A stretch of 64,000 nucleotides of DNA from Aphanothece sacrum FPU1 (GCF_003864295.1 NZ_BDQK01000013.1:248001-312000); one strand, 5' to 3'; shown: positions 18,483 to 28,145, numbered from the stretch's first letter. Made by a program: numbers and translations. The notes: generated by a model not told the origin, from the sequence alone.

Positions 18483-18856
18483 ACTAAACTAGGACTTACT
18501 AATTCAATAATGAAATCAGGAACTATTGGCGGAAAGCCATCTTGTTGTGTGAGGGTTAGTTGATTCCATCGTTCAAGTTTAATCCAGCTAACATCAGGAC
18601 TTCTTCTAGCACCATTAGGGAGAACAAAAACCGTCGAAGAATCAAAAGCTTGTCCTAATTTAGTTTGACGATTCCAAATTCCTAAATCTAAATATAGGTT
18701 GAAGTTTTTTCCTCCTGCTGTACCACCAGTGGGACTCATAATAATTAATTCTCCATCTTTAGTTAACTCCATTCTCGCTAGTTGTTCGGCATCTGCAAGT
18801 TGATTAAATTGTTCTGGAGTTACTCTAAATCCTTGAGGAATGGCAATAGTTTCCAT
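18458..18856 (-). pseudogene. Uma2 family endonuclease, truncated by MITE insertion
   Basis: 132-residue reading frame. Residues 1-120 are a good Uma2 N-terminal and central part (FRVTPEQFNQLADAEQLARM, LIIMSPTGGTAG, NGARRSPDVSWI, PDFIIELVSPS). After ELVSPS the frame runs into repeat A and ends with a repeat-encoded SLVGFLRILG. The expected catalytic lysine segment after the ELxSPS strand is missing, and the true C-terminus survives at 18216-18278. So this is most likely inactive. Confidence 0.85.
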
Positions 18857-18910
18857 CGATTTTGATTGAAATAGTTACTTTTTACTAAATATGGTAACAT
18901 CAACAAATAA

Positions 18911-18970
18911 CTCAGCCCGCGAAGGCGGGCTTTGCCTTAATAGCTACACCTTTCAAGGTGTTAGCCTCTA
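18911..18970. repeat. family D fragment with strong hairpins downstream of pstB
   Basis: AGCCCGC-GAAG-GCGGGCT and ACACCTT-TCA-AGGTGT stems, resembling pieces of family D. On the minus strand these follow the last pst gene by 6 bases and could end that transcript. Confidence 0.55.
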
Positions 18971-18975
18971 TTACC

Positions 18976-19770
18976 TTACCCAAATCTTCCACTAACATAA
19001 TCTCTGGTGGATTTTTGGGCGGGATTTTGGAAAATTATCTCGGTTCTATCATATTCCACTAAATACCCAACCTTGCCACCTTTTGGTGTGGGTTCTGCAT
19101 TATAAAAAGCGGTTAAATCTGATACCCGTGAGGCTTGCTGCATATTATGGGTAACAATAACAATGGTATATTCTTTCTTTAATTCGTGCATTAATTCTTC
19201 TATTTTTAGAGTAGAAATAGGGTCAAGGGCAGCACAAGGTTCATCCATTAAAATGACCTCCGGTTTAACTGCAATAGTCCTAGCAATACAAAGTCTTTGC
19301 TGTTGTCCCCCGGATAAAGCTAGTCCACTTTGGTGTAATTTATCTTTAGTTTCATCCCAAATAACCGCTTTTTTCAGGGAGATTTCTACTAACTCATCCA
19401 TGTCCCCTTTAAACCCATTTAATCTCGCCCCAAACGCAATATTTTCGTAGATTGATTTCGGGAAAGGATTGGGTTTTTGAAAGACCATACCAATACGACA
19501 TCGTAAGTTAACAGGGTCAACTTTTTGGGCGTAAATATCGTGACCTCTAAAGGTAATTTTGCCATCTATTCTGGCACTAGGAATTAAATCATTCATCCGG
19601 TTAAAACACCGTAAAACCGTACTTTTTCCACAACCAGAAGGGCCAATAAAGGCGACTACTTTATTAAGAGGAATCTCTAGGGAAACTTCTCTAACGGCTA
19701 AATTGGAACCGTAAAAAACATTGAGTTTTTCGGTTTTCAAGACAGTTTCTGTTACCACATTAGTTACCAT
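18976..19770 (-). CDS. pstB: phosphate ABC transporter ATP-binding protein PstB (first of two)
   Basis: ATPase of the high-affinity phosphate importer. 264 residues: Walker [10 protein letters not shown] (43-51), Q-loop [18 protein letters not shown], signature LSGGQQQR, Walker [14 protein letters not shown] and the THNMQQASR switch. Last gene of the pstS-pstC-pstA-pstB-pstB unit, 45 bases after the second pstB. Two neighbouring, non-identical pstB genes are usual in cyanobacteria. Confidence 0.95.
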   Translation of the reverse strand: MVTNVVTETVLKTEKLNVFYGSNLAVREVSLEIPLNKVVAFIGPSGCGKSTVLRCFNRMNDLIPSARIDGKITFRGHDIYAQKVDPVNLRCRIGMVFQKPNPFPKSIYENIAFGARLNGFKGDMDELVEISLKKAVIWDETKDKLHQSGLALSGGQQQRLCIARTIAVKPEVILMDEPCAALDPISTLKIEELMHELKKEYTIVIVTHNMQQASRVSDLTAFYNAEPTPKGGKVGYLVEYDRTEIIFQNPAQKSTRDYVSGRFG

Positions 19771-19815
19771 AATAACCTTATTACTATAATTGAATACTCT
19801 TAATCATGAAAAAGT

Positions 19816-20631
19816 TTAACCGAATTTTCCACTAACATAATCTCTGGTAGACTGTTGAGAAGGATTAGAAAAAATCGTTGCTGTTTTGTCATATTCTACT
19901 AAATAACCGACTTTACTTCCTTTCTGGGTTGCTTCGGCATTGAAAAAGGCGGTAAAATCAGCTACACGAGTAGCTTGCTGCATATTGTGGGTGACAATAA
20001 CAATGGTATAATTTTCTTTGAGTTCGTGCATTAATTCTTCTACTTTTAAGGTAGAAATGGGGTCTAATGCAGAACAAGGTTCATCCATTAAAAGAACTTC
20101 TGGTTGAGCCGCAATGGTACGAGCAATACAAAGTCTTTGTTGTTGCCCTCCTGATAAAGAAAAGCCACTTTCTTGTAATTTATCTTTCACTTCATCCCAA
20201 AGAACAGCCCGTTTTAAGGATGTTTCTACTAATTCGTCTAAATCTCCTTTAAACCTATTAACTCTTGCCCCATAAGCCACATTATCGTAAATAGTTTTCG
20301 GGAAAGGATTGGGTTTTTGAAAGACCATTCCGATATATTTTCTGACTTCTATGGGATCAATATCAGACCCATAGAGATTTTCTCCATGATAGGCAATTTT
20401 TCCATCGAGACGAAAACTATCAATTAAGTCATTGAGTCGATTAAAACATCGTAATATTGTACTTTTTCCACAACCAGAAGGGCCAATAAAAGCAGTTACT
20501 TTATTTTTAGGAATGGTAAAATTAATGTCTCGAACTGCTCGATAATTTCCGTAATAAATATCGACATTTTCTAAACTAAAAACTGTTTCTGTTGACATAA
20601 CGGGTCTGACTGATTGATCTATATTATCCAT
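19816..20631 (-). CDS. pstB: phosphate ABC transporter ATP-binding protein PstB (second copy)
   Basis: 271 residues, closely similar to the neighbouring PstB in all motifs ([56 protein letters not shown]), with a different N-terminus ([17 protein letters not shown]). The differences are spread over the whole length, so it is an old duplication rather than a recent one. A family B repeat lies in the 169-base gap to pstA. Confidence 0.95.
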   Translation of the reverse strand: MDNIDQSVRPVMSTETVFSLENVDIYYGNYRAVRDINFTIPKNKVTAFIGPSGCGKSTILRCFNRLNDLIDSFRLDGKIAYHGENLYGSDIDPIEVRKYIGMVFQKPNPFPKTIYDNVAYGARVNRFKGDLDELVETSLKRAVLWDEVKDKLQESGFSLSGGQQQRLCIARTIAAQPEVLLMDEPCSALDPISTLKVEELMHELKENYTIVIVTHNMQQATRVADFTAFFNAEATQKGSKVGYLVEYDKTATIFSNPSQQSTRDYVSGKFG

Positions 20632-20672
20632 TTTATCATCATCCTTACAAGTTTAATTTATCTCAAAAAACC

Positions 20673-20770
20673 AGGGCGGGTTTATCTAACTTTTTGGTGA
20701 GAATCATGGATTTTGTAAAAAACCCGCCCCTACTACAAATTTTGTGTAATTAATTTTGTCTACCTACTTA
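20673..20770. repeat. family B repeat, left end lost
   Basis: AGGGCGGGTTTATC ... AAACCCGCCCCTAC with the family tail TGTGTAATTAATTTTGTCTACCTACTTA ending at 20770. It lies between pstA and pstB. Four heptamers T(T/C)AACTA follow at 20771-20798, reaching almost to the pstA stop. Confidence 0.8.
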
Positions 20771-20800
20771 TTAACTATCAACTATCAACTATTAACTAAT

Positions 20801-21697
20801 TTAATAGGTTTTCTGACGACTAGCCCAACGAGCGGTAACACTGGTAATTAACACTAATAATACCAAAATTAAAGAGCCAGCCCAAGCTAATTCTTGTTGT
20901 GGTTTAAAGGGTACAGTCGCAAAATTATAAACCAAAACGGAGAGGGTAGCGATAGGTTCTAATAAACCTTTGGGTGGTACACTAGGCCAAAAATTAGAAA
21001 ACAAAGCCGTAAAAATCAGTGGGGCCGTTTCTCCGGCTGCACGGGCAACCGCTAAGGTAACACCTGTTAAAATAGAGGGAATAGCAGCCGGAAGTACAAC
21101 TTTTAAGACAGTTTGATAGTTGTACGCCCCTATGCCAAAGGCTGCCCACCGTACATCTTGGGGAACGATTTGTAATGCTTCATCCGTTGTACGGACAATT
21201 GTAGGTAACATCAACACCGCTAAAGCAAACCCCCCCGCGATGGCTGAAAACCCAACAATTCCACTAGATACTAACAACCCAAAAGCGAAAATTCCGGCTA
21301 TAATTGAGGGAACCCCACTTAAAACATTAGTGGCAAACCGTACCCATTGAGCAATTTTATTGCCTCCGCTAAACTCCGAGAGATAAACGGCAGCCAATAC
21401 CCCAAAAGGAACCGCAATTGCTGTGGCCAACAATACTGTAATAATTGTACCGATAAGTGCGTTAGCAATGCCGCCTTCTGAGAGTCCTGGAGGTGGGGGA
21501 AGTTCGGTAAATAAACTCAAATTAAGTTGAGAAAATCCCTGGATTGCCACAAAAATCAACACTGCAAATAGGGGAATTAAGGTGACAATCATACATAAAG
21601 AAGCAATTACTGTCCAGAAAGTATCAAAAAGAGAACGGGGACTACCCGGCTTCTTTTTCAGACTTATTCCTGTTCTTTGAGGCTCTAAATTAGACAT
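20801..21697 (-). CDS. pstA: phosphate ABC transporter permease PstA
   Basis: 298 residues, six membrane helices; the first is WTVIASLCMIVTLIPLFAVLIF. The permease loop with EALQIVPQDVRWAAFGIGAYNYQTVLKVVLPAAIPSILTG carries the EAA-type coupling motif. It forms the channel with PstC. 16 bases after pstC. The N-terminal 25 residues are polar and cytoplasmic. The 169-base gap to pstB is filled by a repeat, which may lower read-through to the ATPase genes. Confidence 0.95.
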   Translation of the reverse strand: MSNLEPQRTGISLKKKPGSPRSLFDTFWTVIASLCMIVTLIPLFAVLIFVAIQGFSQLNLSLFTELPPPPGLSEGGIANALIGTIITVLLATAIAVPFGVLAAVYLSEFSGGNKIAQWVRFATNVLSGVPSIIAGIFAFGLLVSSGIVGFSAIAGGFALAVLMLPTIVRTTDEALQIVPQDVRWAAFGIGAYNYQTVLKVVLPAAIPSILTGVTLAVARAAGETAPLIFTALFSNFWPSVPPKGLLEPIATLSVLVYNFATVPFKPQQELAWAGSLILVLLVLITSVTARWASRQKTY

Positions 21698-21713
21698 AAT
21701 GGAGTAAAAATTT

Positions 21714-22676
21714 TTAATATTTAGCTTTCACTTGACTAACAATATAATCAGCCACAATATTAACCACTAAGGTTAAAATCATTAATACTAAAGCGGCATA
21801 CATTAAAGCAGCTACTTGCATTCCTGATGCTTCAGCAAATTGGTTAGCTAATAAAGAAGAAATAGTGTTAGCTGGTTCGAGAATAGAAATGCTAATTCTG
21901 TTGACATTTCCAATAATCATAGTAACCGCCATAGTTTCTCCCATAGCTCGACCTAAAGCTAACATAATTCCTCCCACAATTCCCGAAATAGCTGCGGGAA
22001 TTAATACTCTAAAAATGGTTTCCCAACGGGTTGCACCTAAACCTAAAGATGCTTGTCGTAAATCAGGAGGTAAGCAAGCTAAAGAATCACGAGAAATGGC
22101 GGTAATAATGGGTAAAATCATGATTGACAGCACAATTCCTGCCGGAAACATTCCAGGGCCACCAGAAGGAGGAGTGCTAAAAAAAGGAATCCATCCTAAT
22201 GTCTCGTGTAACCACAAAGCAAAGGGCTGAATAAAAGGAATAAGAACAAAAATGCCCCATAATCCATAAACCACACTAGGAATAGCTGCTAGTAATTCAA
22301 CTAAGAAAACTAGGGGAGTACGGAATTTTAGGGGGATAAAATCTTCACTTAAAAAAAGAGCAGTTCCTACCCCTAAAGGAATAGCAATAACTAAAGAAAT
22401 CAAAGAACTAACTAAGGTTCCGTAAATAATAGGTAAAGCCCCGTAAGATTCTCTTCCTTGAACTGGATTCCAGGTACTATTAACTAAAAAGCCAAAGCCA
22501 AAAGTTTGAATAGCTGGCCAAGCACGCCATGTAATAACAGCCCCGATAGAGAATAAAATTAATCCAATACCAAGGGCAAAAGCTAAGGTAAGCCCAATAA
22601 ATCCCTTATTGAAAGTTTTTTCAGATTCGGAACGAATACCGACTCCAGTTTGTCGATTGGATAATTGTGCAGTCAC
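21714..22676 (-). CDS. pstC: phosphate ABC transporter permease PstC
   Basis: 320 residues with six membrane helices (GFIGLTLAFALGIGLILFSIGAV first). The EAA-type loop reads DLRQASLGLGATRWETIFRVLIPAAISGIVGG. Start is GTG at 22676; no better ATG nearby, and the alignment with the family fits. Separated from pstS by 104 bases holding a stable hairpin. Confidence 0.94.
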   Translation of the reverse strand: MTAQLSNRQTGVGIRSESEKTFNKGFIGLTLAFALGIGLILFSIGAVITWRAWPAIQTFGFGFLVNSTWNPVQGRESYGALPIIYGTLVSSLISLVIAIPLGVGTALFLSEDFIPLKFRTPLVFLVELLAAIPSVVYGLWGIFVLIPFIQPFALWLHETLGWIPFFSTPPSGGPGMFPAGIVLSIMILPIITAISRDSLACLPPDLRQASLGLGATRWETIFRVLIPAAISGIVGGIMLALGRAMGETMAVTMIIGNVNRISISILEPANTISSLLANQFAEASGMQVAALMYAALVLMILTLVVNIVADYIVSQVKAKY

Positions 22677-22727
22677 GTTTTTTTTTACTCAATTTATGCT
22701 AAGAATAACAACAGTTTTTTTGAGAGA

Positions 22728-22758
22728 CTAGGAGAATTTTTTTTATTGTTTCTCCTAG
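22728..22758 (-). other. intercistronic hairpin pstS-pstC
   Basis: Perfect 9-base stem CTAGGAGAA / TTCTCCTAG with a 13-base loop, between pstS and pstC. On the coding strand no T-run follows directly. It therefore looks like an mRNA-stabilising or partial attenuating structure that would keep binding-protein mRNA above permease mRNA. That role is inferred. Confidence 0.55.
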
Positions 22759-22780
22759 CTAAATTATCACATTAATGACC

Positions 22781-23971
22781 TTATTTAAGTTTAATTTGAT
22801 AATCGGGACTAATGGTATCAGCAGCCGCAGCTACTTTTTCTTTCACACTCATGGGTAAGGGAACATAACCAAGGGCTGCACTTTGTTCTTGACCTTTGGT
22901 TAACCCATATTGAATCATAGCTTCCATAGCGATCGCTTTTTGAGGATCATCAAAAGTCTTAGGAACCAAAAGCCAAGTATAAGTTACGATAGGATAAGAA
23001 CCTTCTCCTTGGGGATCGGTGATAAATTCCCGTAAATTCTCCGGTAAAGTTACTGCATCTAATGTAGCTGAGGCTGTCGTATCATTGGCTTCTACATATT
23101 TTCCAGCCGCATTTTCTAAGGAGGCCATGGTCAGACCATTATTCTTAGCATAACCATATTCAACATAACCAATTGAGCCTTGATTTTGTTGAATTGCTGC
23201 TGTTACTCCTTCATTACCTTTACCACCAATAAATTTTCCTTTGCTGGTGGGCCATTGTACACTTTTACCTTGGCCAATAGCTTTTTCCCAATCTTTACTA
23301 ATAGCACTCATGTGTTTAGTAAAAACTCCTGTTGTTCCGCTACCATCAGAACGATGAATAACAGTAATAGGTTGATCAGGTAATTTTAAATCAGGGTTAA
23401 CTGCGGCAATTTTTGGGTCATTCCATTTAGTAATACTACCATCAAAAATACCGACGTAAACTTCTCTAGAAAGTTTTAAACCTTGGACTCCGGGTAAATT
23501 ATAAGCCATGACGATACTTCCGGCAGCCATGGGAAGCATTAATACTCCTTTTTTAACTTTAGCAATTTCTTCATCTTTCATGGCCACATCACTGGCCCCA
23601 AAATCGACGGTTCCTCCGGTGAACTGTTCAACTCCGGCACCACTTCCCACCGATTGATAGTTCACTTGTAGTTCAGGAACTTCTTTATTAAGTTGAACAA
23701 ACCAATTTTGATACAGAGGGGCAGGGAAGGAAGCACCAGCCCCAGTTAGGGCTACATTGCCTTTGAGTAGAGGTTTCTCCATTGGGGCTGCAGCAGTGGT
23801 TTCAGGGGAAGGACTGGCTTCTGTAGTTGTGCCTTCGGGACTTGCCCCAGGACTTGCCGTAGTATCAGGTGTGCCACTTCCACAAGCAGTCAAACTGATA
23901 GCTAAGGTGAGTATTGATAAGGATGATATTAAACGGGTAGAACGGGTTTTTAAGCCGAGAGATTTAGACAT
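22781..23971 (-). CDS. pstS: phosphate-binding lipoprotein PstS
   Basis: Periplasmic phosphate receptor of the Pst importer. With the start at ATG 23971 it has a lipoprotein signal (SILTLAISLTAC, lipidated Cys30), a serine/threonine/alanine-rich linker, then the PstS fold with GAGASFPAPLYQNW, GSGAGVEQF, DFGASDVAM and HRSDGSGTTGVFT. 396 residues. An open frame continues 33 codons upstream, but that part is not signal-like and covers the Pho box, so it is excluded. First gene of the pst unit. Confidence 0.95.
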   Translation of the reverse strand: MSKSLGLKTRSTRLISSLSILTLAISLTACGSGTPDTTASPGASPEGTTTEASPSPETTAAAPMEKPLLKGNVALTGAGASFPAPLYQNWFVQLNKEVPELQVNYQSVGSGAGVEQFTGGTVDFGASDVAMKDEEIAKVKKGVLMLPMAAGSIVMAYNLPGVQGLKLSREVYVGIFDGSITKWNDPKIAAVNPDLKLPDQPITVIHRSDGSGTTGVFTKHMSAISKDWEKAIGQGKSVQWPTSKGKFIGGKGNEGVTAAIQQNQGSIGYVEYGYAKNNGLTMASLENAAGKYVEANDTTASATLDAVTLPENLREFITDPQGEGSYPIVTYTWLLVPKTFDDPQKAIAMEAMIQYGLTKGQEQSAALGYVPLPMSVKEKVAAAADTISPDYQIKLK

Positions 23972-24031
23972 ATTGAAGGTTCTAAGTTTGTGTAAACTAA
24001 AATGAATCTTAGAACAGAACTTAGCAGATAT

Positions 24032-24050
24032 TGGTAAAGAATAGATTAAG
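24032..24050 (-). promoter_or_regulatory. Pho box for pstS
   Basis: Minus-strand direct repeats CTTAATCT-ATT-CTTTACCA, with a weaker third unit beyond. They match the cyanobacterial Pho box (PyTTAAPyPyT repeated every 11 bases), bound by SphR/PhoB. The box lies about 60 bases before the pstS ATG. Confidence 0.65.
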
Positions 24051-24179
24051 GAAATACCAAAATGAGCCAAAATAACAATTTTTGAGGTAAGATTGATTAT
24101 TAAATTTTTTTAAACTTTTAGTTTATCTTAGCTTCACTAATTTATAGTGAAGGGGTAATCAAAAGCTCAATAATTAGTA

Positions 24180-24209
24180 GTTAGACTAAACTTTACCTAA
24201 GCTTAAACT
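24180..24209 (+). promoter_or_regulatory. Pho box for sphX
   Basis: Plus-strand direct repeats GTTAGACT-AAA-CTTTACCT-AAG-CTTAAACT with 11-base spacing, matching the SphR Pho box pattern. The last unit ends 57 bases before the ATG of the divergent binding-protein gene, the same distance as for pstS. Confidence 0.65.
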
Positions 24210-24266
24210 TACCCAAGTTGATAAGGGAAGCATTGGGGAATATTATATAGTTTTTGACATCTAAAC

Positions 24267-25316
24267 ATGAATTTATCTATGAGTATAAACAATTGTTCGA
24301 GTTATTTTATTAAAAAGCTGGGATTATCCATTGCTTCTGTTGCTTTACTTTCAGCTTGTGGGCAAGTTTCTTCAAAAGATATTCAATCAATTAAAATTGA
24401 TGGTTCAAGTACGGTTAATCCCATTACTCAGGCAATTGTAAAATATCACAAAATCCAACCCTCTAATAAGCAATTTAAAGAGATTAAAATTGACGGGGAG
24501 TTTTCGGGTACTGGGGGAGGATTTAAGAAATTTTGTGCGGGAGAAACGGATATTAATGCAGCTTCTCGTCCTATTTCTCCTGAAGAAATGCAAGCTTGTG
24601 ATAAATCAGAAGTACGCTATATTGAACTCCCTATCGCTTTTGATGCTATTACACTTGTTGTTAATCGGAAAAATAAAGCAATAGATACCTTAACAGTTGT
24701 TCAATTAAAAACAATTTGGGAACCTAAAGCGCAAGTAAAAATAACCCATTGGAATCAAGTTGATTCAGCTTTTCCCAATCAACCTTTAACCCTTTATGGC
24801 CCCGATAAAAAATCAGGAACTTATGATTATTTTACTCAAGCTATTATGGGTCAAGAACAACTGAGTCGTCAAGATTATGTGTTTAGTGCGGATGATGAAG
24901 CAATAGCTAATGGAGTGATTCAAGATACTAATGCTTTAGGTTATTTTGGTTTTGCGTATTACCAAGAACATAAAGATAAATTAAAAGCGGTGGCTATTGA
25001 TAATGGTCAAGGGGCAATGTTACCATCAAGAGAAACCGTAGAGAATGGTCAATATCAACCTTTAGCAAGACCATTATTCATTTATGTTAATGCCAAAAAA
25101 GCCCAAGAAAATCCAGCCCTAGAAGAATTTGTTAAATTTTATCTAGACAAAGCCCCTGAATTAGTGAGTAAAATAGGTTATATCCCCTTACCCGAAGAAG
25201 GCTATCATTTAGCTAAAATTCACTTTCAACGCTTGAAAGTGGGAACTGTGTTTGAAGGGAAACATCAAACGGGTTTAACCATTGGGGATTTATTACGAAA
25301 ACAAGCTAAATTTTAA
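24267..25316 (+). CDS. sphX: SphX-type phosphate-binding lipoprotein
   Basis: 349 residues. Lipoprotein signal ([14 protein letters not shown], Cys31), then [34 protein letters not shown] and [19 protein letters not shown], a PstS-like phosphate-binding fold of the SphX branch, clearly different from the PstS next door. Divergent from pstS with its own Pho box. Start could also be ATG 24279. The name is by family branch and context; ligand not proven. Confidence 0.85.
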   Translation: MNLSMSINNCSSYFIKKLGLSIASVALLSACGQVSSKDIQSIKIDGSSTVNPITQAIVKYHKIQPSNKQFKEIKIDGEFSGTGGGFKKFCAGETDINAASRPISPEEMQACDKSEVRYIELPIAFDAITLVVNRKNKAIDTLTVVQLKTIWEPKAQVKITHWNQVDSAFPNQPLTLYGPDKKSGTYDYFTQAIMGQEQLSRQDYVFSADDEAIANGVIQDTNALGYFGFAYYQEHKDKLKAVAIDNGQGAMLPSRETVENGQYQPLARPLFIYVNAKKAQENPALEEFVKFYLDKAPELVSKIGYIPLPEEGYHLAKIHFQRLKVGTVFEGKHQTGLTIGDLLRKQAKF

Positions 25317-25326
25317 TTAACTCATT

Positions 25327-25842
25327 ATGTCTATTCCCATTATCTGGCAAGAAGAGAGTAACGATCCTGACAAGGGATATAATTTATCCCTGATTAGTCA
25401 GTGGTGGGAATCTCTCAAAGATCAAGAAAATTTTTGGCAACAGCGATTAATTCCTGATAATAGTCAGGTGAAAGATCTTAATTGGGAACGTCAAGGATTT
25501 GATGAAAAATTGCTGTTACAAAAGCCTCAAGTTCGTGGCATAACATTATATTGGCATAAATTGGGGGATAATAATGAACATAGTATTACTCCTAAAAAAT
25601 TAGAATTAGATGAGACTCAGGGATATCTTGATATTTATCCAAAATCTCAATCTAAATTAATTATTCGTGTTAGTAAACTTCCGGTTTATGAAACAGTAGA
25701 AATTAAAAATCCCCTGATAGCTGGTACCGCCGTAGGCAGTGATTATATTTTAGTTTTACGAGATAAACAGAAAAAATTAGAAGTGAAACTGATTTTAAAT
25801 GCTGATAGTTTGCAGCAACTGATTAAAAACTTACTCAATTAG
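25327..25842 (+). CDS. hypothetical protein downstream of sphX
   Basis: 171 residues with no signal peptide or membrane segment. Tryptophan-rich N-terminal half (QWWESLKDQENFWQQRL) and a beta-rich C-terminal half ending in LEVKLILNADSLQQLIKNLLN. No family recognised. It begins 10 bases after the sphX stop, so it is probably in the same Pho-controlled transcript, which is the only clue to its role. Confidence 0.6.
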   Translation: MSIPIIWQEESNDPDKGYNLSLISQWWESLKDQENFWQQRLIPDNSQVKDLNWERQGFDEKLLLQKPQVRGITLYWHKLGDNNEHSITPKKLELDETQGYLDIYPKSQSKLIIRVSKLPVYETVEIKNPLIAGTAVGSDYILVLRDKQKKLEVKLILNADSLQQLIKNLLN

Positions 25843-25883
25843 ATCAGGTGGCTTTAAGCTAAAACGAAAACGACTTTCAAGGA

Positions 25884-26048
25884 GGCTCTCCCGACATCTT
25901 GGTATAAAATGTATAATCAGCTACAATACTTAATATGGTGGGTTACGACGCGCCTTAAAAGTTATGCATTTTTCATCAAAATCATAGCCCCGTCTAACCC
26001 ACCCTACGAATTATAAGCTTTACTTATCACCACAGGTACGGGAAAGCC
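25884..26048. repeat. MITE-like repeat family A, copy 2 (inverted)
   Basis: 165 bases, GGCTCTCCCGACATCTTGG ... CACAGGTACGGGAAAGCC, i.e. the copy at 5712 in the opposite orientation and of equal length. It lies between the sphX-linked gene and the antiporter gene. No clear flanking duplication. Confidence 0.85.
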
Positions 26049-26147
26049 AAAATTGAGATTGGTATTAGCTTAAACCCAAATTTCTGGTAAAATAACAAAT
26101 ATGAAAAGGTAATCAACCAAATTTAATAGAATGTTGGATGTGAATAA

Positions 26148-28145
26148 ATGATCGATTTAATATCCGTCTTTGCCGCAGCAGCAGTGGGCGGTTTACTGGC
26201 CTCATTATTAGGACAACCCATTATTTTAGGGTATTTACTCGCAGGAATTATTGCAGGGCCATTTGAGTTGGGCATAATTAAAGATTATGCTCAGGTAGAG
26301 ACAGTAGCAGAATTAGGAGTAACCTTTTTACTGTTTACTATTGGTGTAGAATTTTCCTTTGCTGAATTGAAAAAAGTTCAGCGAATTAGTTTAGGAGGAG
26401 GGGGTCTGCAAATATTCCTGACTATCTCCTTAACGCTTCTGGTTTCCCTGACTTTGGGATGGGTAACATCTGTACCACAAGGCATCTTTTTAGGAGAAAT
26501 CATCTCTCTGTCTTCTACGGCCGTCGTCCTCAAAGCTTTGATGGAGCAAAACGAAACCGCCACCGCTCACGGACAAGTCATGTTAGGAATACTCATTGTC
26601 CAAGACTTAGCCTTGGGATTAATGTTAGCCGTATTACCTGCTTTGAATCAACCCGTCGAAGAACTTGGGATAGCCATCGCCATTGCCTTACTCAAACTTC
26701 TATTATTTGCTTTAGGGGCGATCGCCGTAGGAAAATGGTTAATTCCTCCCTTATTACAATTATTGGCTAAAACAGAAAGTAAAGAACTGTTTTTGTTAGG
26801 GGTTGTGACCCTATGTCTGCTTATTGCCATGTTCACAGGTGAAATCGGACTATCGACTGAAATGGGGGCATTTGTGGCTGGGCTAATGATTTCTGAGGTA
26901 GAGTATGTTGACCAAACTCTAGATGCAGTAGAGTCCTTACGAGATATTTGTGTCGCTGCCTTTTTTGCGGCTATTGGGGTATTAATTGATCCGTTCTTTC
27001 TTTGGGATAATTTACCCCTGATCTTGGGCTTAGTGGCCTTTGTTATTATCGCTAAATTTGTGATTGTAACTCCCTTAGTCGTCCTGTTTCGCTATCCAAT
27101 TAAAACAGCCATTATTTCCGGTTTGGGACTGGCACAAATAGGCGAATTTTCCTTTGTCTTGGCCGAAAAAGGCCAGGAATTTGGCTTAGTCACCGAACAA
27201 GTTTATATGCTAATCTTAGGAACAACGGCTATGACTTTGATCGTTACTCCCTTTGTTCTACGACTGTTACCTGGTTTCTTGGCCAGAGGTGAGTCTTTAC
27301 CCTGGTTAAAGTCTTGGTTAGCGAAGGCAGATGCTCCTTTAGAAGTGGCAGAAGATTTACCCTTTGAGGATCATGTGGTCGTTTGTGGTTATGGACGAGT
27401 GGGTAGTAATATTGTCAAATTGTTAAGCGATCGCAACTATCGGGTTTTAGTCATCGAACAGTCCCAACAACAAATTGAAATGCTGCGCAATAATAATATT
27501 CCCTATATTTATGGCAATGCTGCCAGTGTCCATGTTCTTGAAAAAGCCAGCATCAGTCAAGCCAAGGGAATGGCGATCGCCTTACCTGATCCCATCAGTA
27601 GTCGTTTATGTTTGAAACGGGCCCTAAAAATTAATCCGGAGCTTGATCTCGTAGTGCGAGCGAATCAAAATGAAGACATCGAACTGTTTTATCAATTGGG
27701 GGCCAAAGAAGTGGTACAGCCCGAATTTGAGGCCAGTTTAGAACTTTCGACTCATCTTTGTGTTGGACTAGGACTGCCTTTGTCTGAAGTGCAACAAGAC
27801 ATCCGACAGATCAGAGCTTCTCACTATCTTACTCTGCGGCCGGGACGATCTAAAGAGGAGGTTTCCAGGGAGTTAATGGAAGCTACCAAGACAATGAGCA
27901 GAAAATGGTATTCTTTACCCCTTAATTCGCCTCTGGTGGGCAAATCTCTTGAAGAAGTCCAACCCCGTCGTCTCACAGGTGCAATCTTGGTGACGGTCAA
28001 GCGTTCTAGTGGGGAAAAGCTCGATTATCCCGATAGTCAAACGACCTTCTGCGAAGGAGACAAACTCTTATTGGTGGGAGATGGGGATGAATTAGTCAAA
28101 TTCGATGATTTAGCCCTGGGAAAAATTGCGATCGCAATTTCCTAA
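26148..28145 (+). CDS. CPA2 family cation:proton antiporter with RCK domains
   Basis: 665 residues. An N-terminal Na/H-exchanger domain (about 1-385) has roughly 12 membrane helices; a TrkA-N (RCK) domain begins at about 408 (DHVVVCGYGRVGSNIVKLL, Rossmann motif GYGRVGS), and a TrkA-C domain is at about 575-660. This is the KefB/C-like plan: potassium or sodium exchanged for protons, gated by nucleotide. The ion cannot be told from sequence. No KefF-type partner nearby; a single gene. Confidence 0.9.
   Translation: MIDLISVFAAAAVGGLLASLLGQPIILGYLLAGIIAGPFELGIIKDYAQVETVAELGVTFLLFTIGVEFSFAELKKVQRISLGGGGLQIFLTISLTLLVSLTLGWVTSVPQGIFLGEIISLSSTAVVLKALMEQNETATAHGQVMLGILIVQDLALGLMLAVLPALNQPVEELGIAIAIALLKLLLFALGAIAVGKWLIPPLLQLLAKTESKELFLLGVVTLCLLIAMFTGEIGLSTEMGAFVAGLMISEVEYVDQTLDAVESLRDICVAAFFAAIGVLIDPFFLWDNLPLILGLVAFVIIAKFVIVTPLVVLFRYPIKTAIISGLGLAQIGEFSFVLAEKGQEFGLVTEQVYMLILGTTAMTLIVTPFVLRLLPGFLARGESLPWLKSWLAKADAPLEVAEDLPFEDHVVVCGYGRVGSNIVKLLSDRNYRVLVIEQSQQQIEMLRNNNIPYIYGNAASVHVLEKASISQAKGMAIALPDPISSRLCLKRALKINPELDLVVRANQNEDIELFYQLGAKEVVQPEFEASLELSTHLCVGLGLPLSEVQQDIRQIRASHYLTLRPGRSKEEVSRELMEATKTMSRKWYSLPLNSPLVGKSLEEVQPRRLTGAILVTVKRSSGEKLDYPDSQTTFCEGDKLLLVGDGDELVKFDDLALGKIAIAIS

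Noticed and set aside
23757-24005. Plus-strand 82-codon frame over pstS
   Set aside because: Antisense to the alanine/threonine-rich pstS linker; no ribosome site.
23972-24070. 33 extra N-terminal codons of pstS
   Set aside because: The frame is open, but the downstream ATG begins a clean lipoprotein signal and the upstream part overlaps the Pho box.
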